Origin: Cryomorphaceae bacterium
GTDB lineage: Bacteria; Bacteroidota; Bacteroidia; Flavobacteriales; Schleiferiaceae
Assembly: GCA_003444795.1 (NCBI GenBank)
Contig: DLWR01000209.1
Location: 1 to 6,157 of the forward strand
Length of the DNA stretch: 6,157 bases
Direction of reading: 5' to 3'
The notes under the pieces were generated by a model, which saw nothing but the letters and a program-made list of their open reading frames with translations, was not told the origin of the DNA and made no database searches. Made by a program: the position numbers and the translations under genes. How positions within the stretch are numbered: position 1 is the stretch's first letter; each line of letters opens with the position of its first letter. Below, piece by piece: positions 1 to 5,190 of the stretch.

Positions 1-834
1 TTGCACGCCAACCAAGGCCGCTTCACGCTCTGTGCAACGGGTCGGGGAGAGGTGCGAGGAGATCTTAAAGGGGCGGAATACCAGATCTTGGACACTACGT
101 CCCCCGAAGACTATGCGCGGGTTTTTGAGGCTTTCAAACCGGACGTTGTGATTCATGGCGCGGCTATGACGCAGGTGGATGACTGTGAACTGCAGCCCGC
201 ACTTTGCCACGCTTTAAATGTGGACGCCACCGCGGCATGCATTGAGGCATGTGAGCGGGTAGGGGCGCACCTCATTTTCATCAGCACGGATTTCATATTT
301 GACGGAACATCGGGTCCGTACAGTGAAGAGGCGCAGGAGTCGCCACTGAGTATCTACGGCAAGTCCAAGGCGGATGCTGAGGCGCTCGTGAAGCAGGCCA
401 CCTGCCCCTGGACCATTGCTAGGACGGTTCTGGTGATCGGATATGTGCCGGGATTGAGCAGGAGCAACATTATTCTTTGGGCGCGCGGTGCGCTGAGCAA
501 AGGGCAACGTATCAAAGTGGTGGACGATCAAGTTCGGAGCCCAACGTGGTCCATGGATTTGGCGGAAGGCTGCCTCCTGATCGCCGAAAAAGCAGCCACC
601 GGGATCTACCATTTGTCGGGGCCCGATACCATGAGCATTCTTGAATTAGTACAGCAAGTCGCCGCGCACGGTGGCTATGATGCGGACTTGATTGATCGCG
701 TGAGCAGTGAGACCTTGGGTCAGCCTGCTAAACGCCCGCCCATTACCGGATTTGATATTTCCAAAGCGCAAAAAGATTTAGGCTATTCCCCCCACAGCTT
801 CGCTGAGGTCTTGGATGTGATTCCCTATATTTGA
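1..834 (+). CDS. SDR family oxidoreductase, RmlD-like (5' end outside window)
   Basis: This is the C-terminal 277 residues of an extended short-chain dehydrogenase/reductase resembling RmlD, the NAD(P)H-dependent dTDP-4-dehydrorhamnose reductase. The window opens inside the gene: the N-terminal dinucleotide-binding GxxGxxG strand is missing, and the first codon (TTG) is probably an internal Leu, not a start. Visible signatures are the core strand DVVIHGAA (residues 48-55), the active-site stretch STDFIFDG (95-102, matching the RmlD STDYVFDG pattern), the catalytic pair in YGKSK (Tyr119, Lys123), and DDQVRSPTW (175-183), typical of the RmlD substrate-side region. The stop TGA lies 16 nt before the transporter start, so the two are probably cotranscribed. 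The substrate cannot be read from the sequence. A nucleotide-sugar is the family default, but RmlD-like folds also serve non-catalytic roles (for example MAT2B). The family call is solid; the exact reaction is not. Confidence 0.88.
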   Translation: MHANQGRFTLCATGRGEVRGDLKGAEYQILDTTSPEDYARVFEAFKPDVVIHGAAMTQVDDCELQPALCHALNVDATAACIEACERVGAHLIFISTDFIFDGTSGPYSEEAQESPLSIYGKSKADAEALVKQATCPWTIARTVLVIGYVPGLSRSNIILWARGALSKGQRIKVVDDQVRSPTWSMDLAEGCLLIAEKAATGIYHLSGPDTMSILELVQQVAAHGGYDADLIDRVSSETLGQPAKRPPITGFDISKAQKDLGYSPHSFAEVLDVIPYI

Positions 835-850
835 GGGATATCCCTAAAAC

Positions 851-2671
851 ATGAGTTCAGAGACACAATCATGGGGTTCCCGAGTGGGCCTCATTCTCGC
901 CATGGCCGGCAACGCCGTGGGCCTTGGCAACTTCTTGCGCTTCCCGGTCCAAGCCGTTCAAAATGGCGGAGGCACCTTCATCATTCCCTATCTGGTTTGC
1001 TTCCTCTTGATGGGCATCCCCTTACTCTGGATTGAGTGGTCTAGCGGGCGCTATGGCGGCAAGGCGGGGAATCACTCCACGCCCTTCATTTTGGGCTCCA
1101 TGGGTCGGAAGAAATTTTGGCGCTATTTCGGGGTATTCGGTATTTATACAAACATTGCCGTAGCGGCCTATTACTGCTACATTGAAAGCTGGACCTTGTC
1201 CTATGTCTTCCACTCTTTGGGCCAAACCTTTGACGGCATGAACCAAAGCCAGGTGGCGGAATTCTTCAACACCTATGTAAATATTTCTGAAAGTACTTTG
1301 GGCATCCCCTACGAGGCCGTCATTTTCTATTTGCTCTGTCTGGCCTTAAATACCTGGATATTATCCCGCGGTCTCAAGGGCGGCGTGGAAAAGGTGGCCA
1401 AGATTGGCATGCCCATGCTCATCATCTTCGGTGTTTTCTTGGCGATTCGTGCTCTCACATTAGGAGCCTCCGGGGCGCCCGAGGGATGCTTGGATTGTGA
1501 TGCAACGTTAGGCTTGAACTTCTTATGGGAGCCGCAATTTGACTCCTTGACCAACTTTAATGTGTGGCTAGCCGCTGCGGGCCAAATCTTCTTCACCCTG
1601 TCCGTCGGCATGGGTACCATCCATTGCTACGCCGCCTATGTCCGACCCAAGGACGACATTGCCCTCAACGCCATGTCTGCGGGCTGGATGAATGGCTTTG
1701 TGGAAATCGTGCTTGGCGCATCGATCGTCATTCCCATTGCCGTGGGCTACTTAGGCTTGGATTGGGTCAAGGAAAACGCAGGCTTCTCCATGGCCTTCCA
1801 AACGATGCCCTTCCTCTTCGGAAAATGGGGCGTAGCGCTCGGTACTTTGGCGGGTGTCATGTGGTTTGGTCTCCTATTCTTCGCGGGCATTACCAGCTCA
1901 TTGGCTATGGGTACCCCCTGGATGGGATTCATGCAAGATGAGTTTGGCTACAGCGTGAAAAAATCGGCTTTGACCTTTGGTTTGATCACCTTGGTGATGG
2001 GGTTACCCACCGTCTTCTTCTTCAACGAAGGGGTGTTTGACCAATACGACTATTGGGGCGCTACAGTAGGCATTGTCATCTTTGCCTTGGCCGAATCCAT
2101 ACTCTTCTCGTGGATCTTTGGTATCGACCGAGGCTGGGATGAAATCAATGCTGGTTCGGACATTACCCTTCCCAAAATTTACAAGCCCATTATCAAGTAC
2201 GTGACGCCCACCATCTTGCTCGTAATCTTCGTGATGAGCTTGATTACGCCCAAGAATAACGACTATGCGGGGGCGCTTGAAAACGGCTGGGAATTGGATG
2301 AAGGTTCCATCATTGGCCGAGCCATGAACATGAGCCGTCCATACAATCGGGAGTCCTTTGCGGATCATTACGAGGCCCAAGTAGATGGAGTAGTGGAGCT
2401 CCAAAGCCAAGAAAAAGGGTTTGCAATTATTGTACACCAAACGGATGCGCCCGATGAGGTGGCCGCCATGTACGTATTTACAGAAGATGATCAAGCGCCG
2501 CTCGTTCAAACGGGAGAGGTTATTTCGGCCGGTCAACCGATTGCCTCGGGAAGCTTTGTGAATGATATCTTCTTCATCCATCTCGCGCGTGCGATGCTGC
2601 TTGGGCTCTTTATCTTTATCAGTGTCCTCGTATGGCGCGCTTCTAAGAACCAAACACACGCAGCAGAATGA
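851..2671 (+). CDS. LeuT-type sodium-dependent amino-acid symporter (NSS/SNF family) with extra periplasmic domain
   Basis: This inner-membrane Na+-coupled symporter (606 aa) is clearly homologous to LeuT. The TM1 motif GNAVGLGNFLRFP (20-32) falls at LeuT numbering. By comparison with the LeuT sequence I remember, Na2 ligands are G20, V23, A345, T348 and S349. Na1 ligands are A22, N27, T249 and N281. Substrate-site V104, Y108, F248 and S251 and the outer gate R30/D400 are also present. E285 matches LeuT E290, which suggests chloride independence. Two pocket positions differ (M254 for F259, M353 for I359), and Thr5 replaces the inner-gate Arg5. The protein is about 90 residues longer than LeuT because residues 467-573, between TM11 (about 446-466) and TM12 (about 574-596), form an added periplasmic segment. 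The start is fixed by an in-frame stop at 845-847. No SD is visible (leader CTAAAAC). The stop overlaps the next ATG. With the MetS-type partner, a hydrophobic amino acid such as Met or Ala is a reasonable guess. Confidence 0.95.
   Translation: MSSETQSWGSRVGLILAMAGNAVGLGNFLRFPVQAVQNGGGTFIIPYLVCFLLMGIPLLWIEWSSGRYGGKAGNHSTPFILGSMGRKKFWRYFGVFGIYTNIAVAAYYCYIESWTLSYVFHSLGQTFDGMNQSQVAEFFNTYVNISESTLGIPYEAVIFYLLCLALNTWILSRGLKGGVEKVAKIGMPMLIIFGVFLAIRALTLGASGAPEGCLDCDATLGLNFLWEPQFDSLTNFNVWLAAAGQIFFTLSVGMGTIHCYAAYVRPKDDIALNAMSAGWMNGFVEIVLGASIVIPIAVGYLGLDWVKENAGFSMAFQTMPFLFGKWGVALGTLAGVMWFGLLFFAGITSSLAMGTPWMGFMQDEFGYSVKKSALTFGLITLVMGLPTVFFFNEGVFDQYDYWGATVGIVIFALAESILFSWIFGIDRGWDEINAGSDITLPKIYKPIIKYVTPTILLVIFVMSLITPKNNDYAGALENGWELDEGSIIGRAMNMSRPYNRESFADHYEAQVDGVVELQSQEKGFAIIVHQTDAPDEVAAMYVFTEDDQAPLVQTGEVISAGQPIASGSFVNDIFFIHLARAMLLGLFIFISVLVWRASKNQTHAAE
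2249..2569 (+). other. Extra periplasmic domain in the symporter, between TM11 and TM12
   Basis: Transporter residues 467-573 sit in extracellular loop 6, which is only a short loop in LeuT. The first part (about 467-500, including GWELDEGSII at 479-488) looks like the moderately long loop I remember from other Bacteroidota NSS proteins. Residues 511-567 are different. VDGVVEL (511-517), GFAIIVHQ (523-530), AMYVF (539-543) and TGEVISAGQPIASG (554-567) follow the spacing of the beta-rich core of LytM/M23 or other barrel-sandwich hybrid domains (DG-V, I-I-H, YxH, V-x-x-G-x-x-V-x-x-G-x-x-I). The M23 metal ligands (HxxxD and HxH) and the His of the YxH step are missing, so no peptidase activity is expected. 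This is a pattern match by eye, not a profile hit. Confidence 0.45.
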
Positions 2672-2805
2672 CAGACTCAGCTTTTTGGATGATGCTGATC
2701 ACGCAAGTGACCGTGACAGCCATCACTGCCTTCTTTTTTGTCAAGGTGCTTCGGGCACCTGCCAAGCCAGAGCCGGATTCGTATGAAGACAACGATGCCG
2801 AGTGA
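2668..2805 (+). CDS. MetS-family NSS transporter small subunit (45 aa)
   Basis: This small membrane protein begins at the ATG that overlaps the transporter stop (ATGA, 2668-2671). It has the short N-terminus MTDSAF, one hydrophobic span (about residues 6-28, starting WMMLITQV), a basic K/R stop-transfer patch (K26, R29, K33) and a highly acidic tail (EPDSYEDNDAE). Position, size, one span and the early SAxxMM pattern match the MetS-type small subunits found directly after NSS symporters. In Corynebacterium glutamicum MetP/MetS, the small protein is needed for methionine/alanine uptake. The overlap implies translational coupling and roughly matched synthesis with the symporter. The tail should face the cytoplasm if the positive-inside rule holds. 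It is too short for many gene finders, and a longer ORF in another frame (2562-2786) lacks any protein-like features. Confidence 0.85.
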   Translation: MTDSAFWMMLITQVTVTAITAFFFVKVLRAPAKPEPDSYEDNDAE

Positions 2806-3401
2806 GGCGCACTGAAAGAACAGTAACAGTACTATGGGCGGGGATTTTCCTCGCCTTTTTTTATGCAAACATTTATGAACGCGAAGCACCTCCCTTTGTG
2901 CCCTGGGATCAATGGGACGTAGTGGAAGAAGTTGGCGTCGACATCCCTACGGCGCCCTTGAAGCGCGTAGAAAAGCCATTCACCTGGGCGGACAAAAGGC
3001 GGGAACCTCCATTTGAGGGGTTTGTAGGTGCGGATACGGTTTCCGCCGAATGGCTTCAACGTGTGGGGCATTGGCCGGAGTGGAAGGCACTGCACTTGGT
3101 CGACCTGCGGGAGGCCTGGGGTGGGGCAGACTCGCTCCTCGGACATCGGGAAGAGTGGGACCGCGTTTCATGGATTTGGGTATGGAAGGCTCCAAAGCCC
3201 GTCGTCCTATCCACGGTTTCGGCAGACTTTCTTTACGCCCACCCTCTATGGCGTTCCCATCAGGTACGCGCCTTCCACCACTTCCGGTCCAAGATCCGGC
3301 CCGTGCGAAGTTGGGAAGAAGTCTTTCAGTTGGCGGACTTTGATTCGATACAACGCGCACTACTCCCGACCTACTTTAAAATAAATAGCCTGACGGAGTG
3401 A
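2802..3401 (+). CDS. Membrane-anchored protein with two degenerate ComEA-like helix-hairpin-helix repeats
   Basis: This 199-aa protein starts at GTG, which overlaps the stop of the small subunit (GTGA, 2802-2805). The reading frame contains no other Met, and no better start is seen. Its layout is a basic N-terminus (MRRTER), one membrane span (about 8-22, VTVLWAGIFLAFFY), a Pro-rich linker, then two diverged repeats at about 71-126 and 134-194. The second repeat follows the pattern of Bacteroidota HhH/ComEA-like proteins: VVLSTVSADFLYAHP (134-148), then a helix with HHFR (159-162), SWEEVFQLADFD (170-181) and LLPTYFKI (187-194). These correspond to the family's LNTAD...L..HP, YR, S.EDL...... 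and PYL.I steps. The first repeat is less regular. About 13 Trp in 199 residues is unusual. The canonical hairpin glycines are missing, so DNA binding is uncertain. From memory, a gene of this type upstream of rpsU is common in Flavobacteriia. Confidence 0.7.
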   Translation: MRRTERTVTVLWAGIFLAFFYANIYEREAPPFVPWDQWDVVEEVGVDIPTAPLKRVEKPFTWADKRREPPFEGFVGADTVSAEWLQRVGHWPEWKALHLVDLREAWGGADSLLGHREEWDRVSWIWVWKAPKPVVLSTVSADFLYAHPLWRSHQVRAFHHFRSKIRPVRSWEEVFQLADFDSIQRALLPTYFKINSLTE

Positions 3402-3422
3402 CGGCAGACTTGAAAATTGTCC

Positions 3423-3430
3423 TACCTTTG
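3423..3430 (+). promoter_or_regulatory. Candidate -7 element of the rpsU promoter
   Basis: TACCTTTG matches the Bacteroidota primary-sigma -7 consensus TAnnTTTG exactly and lies in the gap between the HhH gene and rpsU. The expected -33 TTG is not at the right distance: the nearest TTG (3410-3412) leaves only a 10-nt spacer, so the upstream half is weak. If used, transcription would start near 3435-3437. The leader would then be about 25 nt and begin almost at the SD sequence. Confidence 0.5.
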
Positions 3431-3439
3431 CCGTCCTAA

Positions 3440-3452
3440 AGAAAGGAGGTGA
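3440..3452 (+). promoter_or_regulatory. Exceptionally strong Shine-Dalgarno of rpsU
   Basis: AGAAAGGAGGTGA is complementary over all 13 positions to the usual 3' end of Bacteroidota 16S rRNA (TCACCTCCTTTCT). The 16S gene is not in this window, so that tail is from general knowledge. AGGAGG occupies 3444-3449, 10 nt before the ATG. No other start in the window has a comparable SD. In Flavobacterium the anti-SD is sequestered by bS21, bS18 and bS6, and the strong SD of rpsU is thought to sense bS21-free ribosomes. Confidence 0.9.
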
Positions 3453-3459
3453 CTGGATT

Positions 3460-3654
3460 ATGTTAGTTATTCAAGTAAAAGAAGGAGAAGGCATTGATCG
3501 CGCGCTCAAGCGTTACAAGCGAAAGTTTGACCGCACGCAAACCATGCGTCAATTGCGCAAGCGTCAACAATTCACCAAGCCTTCCGTAACACGCCGCGAA
3601 GAGTTCATCAAGGCTGCTTACGTTCAAACCCTACGTATTAAGGACGCGGAATAA
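3460..3654 (+). CDS. rpsU: 30S ribosomal protein S21 (bS21)
   Basis: This small basic protein of 64 aa is the usual bS21 length in Bacteroidota. The conserved core IDRALKRYKRKFD (12-24), the Arg/Lys-rich helix RQLRKRQQF (30-38), KPSVTRREE (40-48) and KAAYVQTLR (51-59) are all present. Tyr54 is at the position I recall as contacting the 16S 3' tail in the Flavobacterium ribosome structure. bS21 sits on the 30S platform. In this phylum it helps bury the anti-SD, which explains the lack of SD sites at the other genes here. The gene has its own promoter-like element and a strong terminator, so it is likely expressed mainly as a monocistronic mRNA. The strong SD suggests autogenous control: ribosomes lacking bS21 would have a free anti-SD and translate rpsU preferentially. 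Confidence 0.97.
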   Translation: MLVIQVKEGEGIDRALKRYKRKFDRTQTMRQLRKRQQFTKPSVTRREEFIKAAYVQTLRIKDAE

Positions 3655-3702
3655 TCCGCCTGAGAGGCTTTCGACTCGATCGAATCCTGTCTTTTTCATA
3701 CT

Positions 3703-3735
3703 GCCCCGGGAAGTCCTATCTTCTCGGGGCTTTTT
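3703..3735 (+). terminator. Intrinsic terminator of rpsU
   Basis: The left arm GCCCCGGGAAG (3703-3713) pairs with the right arm CTTCTCGGGGC (3720-3730) as an 11-bp GC-rich stem with one G-U pair and a 6-nt loop (TCCTAT). TTTTT (3731-3735) follows immediately. It is preceded by an approximately 48-nt 3' untranslated region after the rpsU stop. The recombinase ATG comes only 11 nt after the T tract. Confidence 0.92.
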
Positions 3736-3746
3736 AGTTCTCAACC

Positions 3747-4619
3747 ATGTTGGATGCTTATCGTGATTATTTAGCCCTCGAACGCCGCCTTTCGCCCGCG
3801 ACGGTCGTGGCCTATTCCAAAGATGTGGCGCAGTGGCTCGCATTTTTAGAGTGGGAGATTGGGATTACAGACGCTCAGGAAGCGGCCCGAACGCATGTCC
3901 GGAGCTGGGTCGCCCACTTGGTGGATTGCGGGGTGGAGCATCGTTCGGTGAACCGTAAGCTTTCCACCCTCCGTTCGTATTACCGGTTTTTAGAACAGGT
4001 CACGGGTGTAGCACACCATCCAGCCGTGGGAATACCGGCCTTGAAAGAAAAGAAACGGTTGGTTCGGGCCCTGCGCCGGGAAGAAGTGGAGGCTTTATTA
4101 GATCCTGCCTTGTTCCTGGATTCCGCTGAACCAGCGCGCGACCGTTTTTTACTACTCACCCTGTACGCATTTGGTCTTCGTCGCGCAGAACTCATTGGGC
4201 TGAAGCATTCAGACGTTTCGCTTTCGGACCACACCCTCCGCGTTATGGGCAAGCGCAATAAAGAACGCATTCTCCCCATTTTACCCATTTGGGCGGATGC
4301 GTATCGAGCCTATTGCGCCCAATCTTCACCACTACCAGCTAGGTATCTTTTTTCGCAAAAGGACACAAAGCCGCTTCCTCCGAGACTTGTTTATTCCCTC
4401 GTTCATGCGTATCTTCAAAGGACTAGCAATAGCGAAGTGAAGAGTCCGCACGTTCTGCGCCACACCTTCGCCACCCATTTGCTAGACATGGGGGCAGATC
4501 TTTCTGCGATTCGCAGTCTACTGGGGCATGCGAATTTGTCGGCCACGCAGATTTACACGCATGCTTCCATGGAGCAACTGAAGCGTGTCTATCATCAATC
4601 GCATCCCAAAGGCCGATAG
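3747..4619 (+). CDS. xerC: Xer-type tyrosine recombinase (XerC/XerD-like)
   Basis: This complete 290-aa tyrosine recombinase is of typical XerC/XerD size. The N-terminal SAM-like DNA-binding domain spans about 1-90 (LERRLSPATVVAYSKD, NRKLSTLRSYYRFL). The catalytic domain carries the full set of active-site residues: Arg145 (GLRRAEL), Lys169 (GKRNKER), His235 and Arg238 in HVLRHTFATHLL, His261 (LLGHANLS) and the nucleophile Tyr270 (QIYTH). The expected cytosolic role is resolution of chromosome dimers at dif, with another Xer protein or alone. The sequence cannot separate XerC from XerD, and the symbol follows the usual naming of the copy next to rpsU/hpf. The housekeeping setting and lack of flanking repeats or cargo argue against a phage or transposon integrase. 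No SD is present (TTCTCAACC before ATG). hpf begins 22 nt after the stop. Confidence 0.9.
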   Translation: MLDAYRDYLALERRLSPATVVAYSKDVAQWLAFLEWEIGITDAQEAARTHVRSWVAHLVDCGVEHRSVNRKLSTLRSYYRFLEQVTGVAHHPAVGIPALKEKKRLVRALRREEVEALLDPALFLDSAEPARDRFLLLTLYAFGLRRAELIGLKHSDVSLSDHTLRVMGKRNKERILPILPIWADAYRAYCAQSSPLPARYLFSQKDTKPLPPRLVYSLVHAYLQRTSNSEVKSPHVLRHTFATHLLDMGADLSAIRSLLGHANLSATQIYTHASMEQLKRVYHQSHPKGR

Positions 4620-4635
4620 GGTGCATAAAAACCCT
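4618..4635 (+). other. Small hairpin spanning the recombinase stop and the hpf leader
   Basis: AGGGT (4618-4622) and ACCCT (4631-4635) can form a 5-bp stem with the 8-nt A-rich loop GCATAAAA. It starts at the recombinase TAG stop and ends 6 nt before the hpf ATG. It is too short and lacks a T tract, so it is not a terminator. It could modulate hpf initiation, or it may be a chance pairing. Confidence 0.25.
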
Positions 4636-4641
4636 TGTGCT

Positions 4642-4950
4642 ATGAACGTAGCTGTCCATTCTGTCCACTTCAAAGCCAGCAACCGCTTGTTGGCGTATGT
4701 GCAAAGCAAAGTTGAAACAGTCACCAAAGTGTCGGATCGCGTGAATAAGGCCACGGTTTTCTTGCGACTCGATAATAATCACATGCACGAGAATAAAATC
4801 GCGGAAGTTTGCATCTACCTACCAGGCCGCGAAGTTGTCGTGAAGAAAGAGGCGAAAACCTTCGAAAAATCCGTGGCTTTAGCCATGGAAGCCCTGCATC
4901 GGATCATCAAGCGAAACAAGGGAAAATACCTTTCTTTCAAAAAGCGTTAA
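4642..4950 (+). CDS. hpf: Ribosome hibernation promoting factor, short form (HPF/RaiA family)
   Basis: This 102-aa protein is the short form of the family, lacking the C-terminal dimerisation domain of long HPF. It opens with the family pattern MNVAVHSVHFKASNRLL. It then has VQSKVETVTKV (20-30), TVFLRLDN (38-45), NKIAEVCIYLPGREVVVKKEA (52-72, two strands) and the second helix with SFEK-like TFEKSVALAMEALHR, ending in a Lys/Arg-rich tail (IIKRNKGKYLSFKKR). HPF binds the 30S decoding centre and mRNA channel to silence ribosomes in stationary phase or starvation. The ATG at 4642 was chosen because homologues start at MxVxVxSVHF. An upstream in-frame ATG at 4585 would overlap the recombinase and add 19 residues unlike the family. 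It probably shares a transcript with the recombinase (22-nt gap). Confidence 0.93.
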   Translation: MNVAVHSVHFKASNRLLAYVQSKVETVTKVSDRVNKATVFLRLDNNHMHENKIAEVCIYLPGREVVVKKEAKTFEKSVALAMEALHRIIKRNKGKYLSFKKR

Positions 4951-4957
4951 AGAGCGC

Positions 4958-4987
4958 TTGTAGACATCCTTTTATTTTCTACATTTG
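4958..4987 (+). promoter_or_regulatory. Bacteroidota-type promoter for the tRNA-tuf unit
   Basis: TTG (4958-4960), a 19-nt spacer and TACATTTG (4980-4987) match the Bacteroidota primary-sigma consensus TTG-N17-23-TAnnTTTG at every defined position. It lies 8 nt after the hpf stop and is followed by a run into the tRNA genes. The predicted start near 4992-4995 gives an approximately 80-nt leader before tRNA-Thr. No other convincing promoter precedes tuf, so it probably drives all four tRNAs and EF-Tu. Confidence 0.8.
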
Positions 4988-5013
4988 CAGTCCGTTTCAA
5001 AAATGGCGGAAAC

Positions 5014-5026
5014 GCTGCTATGCAGC
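5014..5026 (+). other. Hairpin in the tRNA-operon leader
   Basis: GCTGC (5014-5018) and GCAGC (5022-5026) form a 5-bp GC-rich stem with a TAT loop, and AACG (5011-5014) with CGTT (5029-5032) offer an alternative outer pairing. It lies in the predicted 5' leader between the promoter and tRNA-Thr. It may take part in leader processing or shield the 5' end. The function is unknown. Confidence 0.3.
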
Positions 5027-5074
5027 AACGTTCTTTCTTGACGCACTGCTAAGGACCGTATGATCCTGTATTAT

Positions 5075-5147
5075 GCCAGCATAGCTCAGTTGGTAGAGCT
5101 ACTGATTTGTAATCAGTAGGTCGGGGGTTCGAGTCCCTCTGCTGGCT
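5075..5147 (+). tRNA. tRNA-Thr (anticodon UGU)
   Basis: A complete 73-nt cloverleaf is present. The acceptor GCCAGCA/TGCTGGC is fully paired, and the D arm is GCTC...GAGC with the loop AGTTGGTA. The anticodon stem ACTGA/TCAGT carries the loop TTTGTAA with anticodon TGT at 5108-5110 (reads ACA), and the T loop is TTCGAGT. The discriminator is U, and CCA is not encoded (CGA follows). It is the first of four tRNAs transcribed toward tuf. A 43-nt spacer without visible signals separates it from tRNA-Tyr. Confidence 0.97.
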
Positions 5148-5190
5148 CGAATCAGTCTCTAGACGTGTGTCAAATCTTAAGGGCAAAATT

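Noticed and set aside
826..833. TATATTTG at the SDR stop as a promoter for the symporter
   Set aside because: It matches TAnnTTTG, but no TTG lies 17-23 nt upstream, it overlaps codons, and one or two such matches are expected by chance in a window this size.
2003..2659. Minus-strand 218-codon ORF opposite the symporter
   Set aside because: It is the longest antisense frame, but its low-complexity charged translation has no family pattern, and it lies wholly opposite a strongly conserved gene.
2562..2786. Plus-strand 74-codon ORF overlapping the transporter end and the small subunit
   Set aside because: Ser/Cys-rich out-of-frame translation. The overlapping frame at 2668-2805 has the correct position, membrane span and tail of a MetS-type subunit.
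3646..3659. GCGGA/TCCGC hairpin around the rpsU stop codon
   Set aside because: A 5-bp stem with no T tract. The much stronger 3703-3735 structure is the evident terminator, so this is probably incidental.
3747..4619. Tyrosine recombinase as the integrase of a mobile element next to tRNA genes
   Set aside because: tRNA genes can be attachment sites, but there are no direct repeats of tRNA ends, no cargo or phage genes, and the flanking genes are core translation functions. A housekeeping Xer role fits better.
4585..4641. Upstream in-frame ATG giving HPF 19 extra residues
   Set aside because: It lies inside the recombinase gene, and the extra residues do not fit the family. Homologues begin at MxVxVxSVHF, which is position 4642.
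4942..4959. AAGCG/CGCTT hairpin at the hpf stop as a terminator
   Set aside because: The stem is only 5 bp with an 8-nt loop, there is no T tract directly after it, and it overlaps the -33 element of the next promoter.
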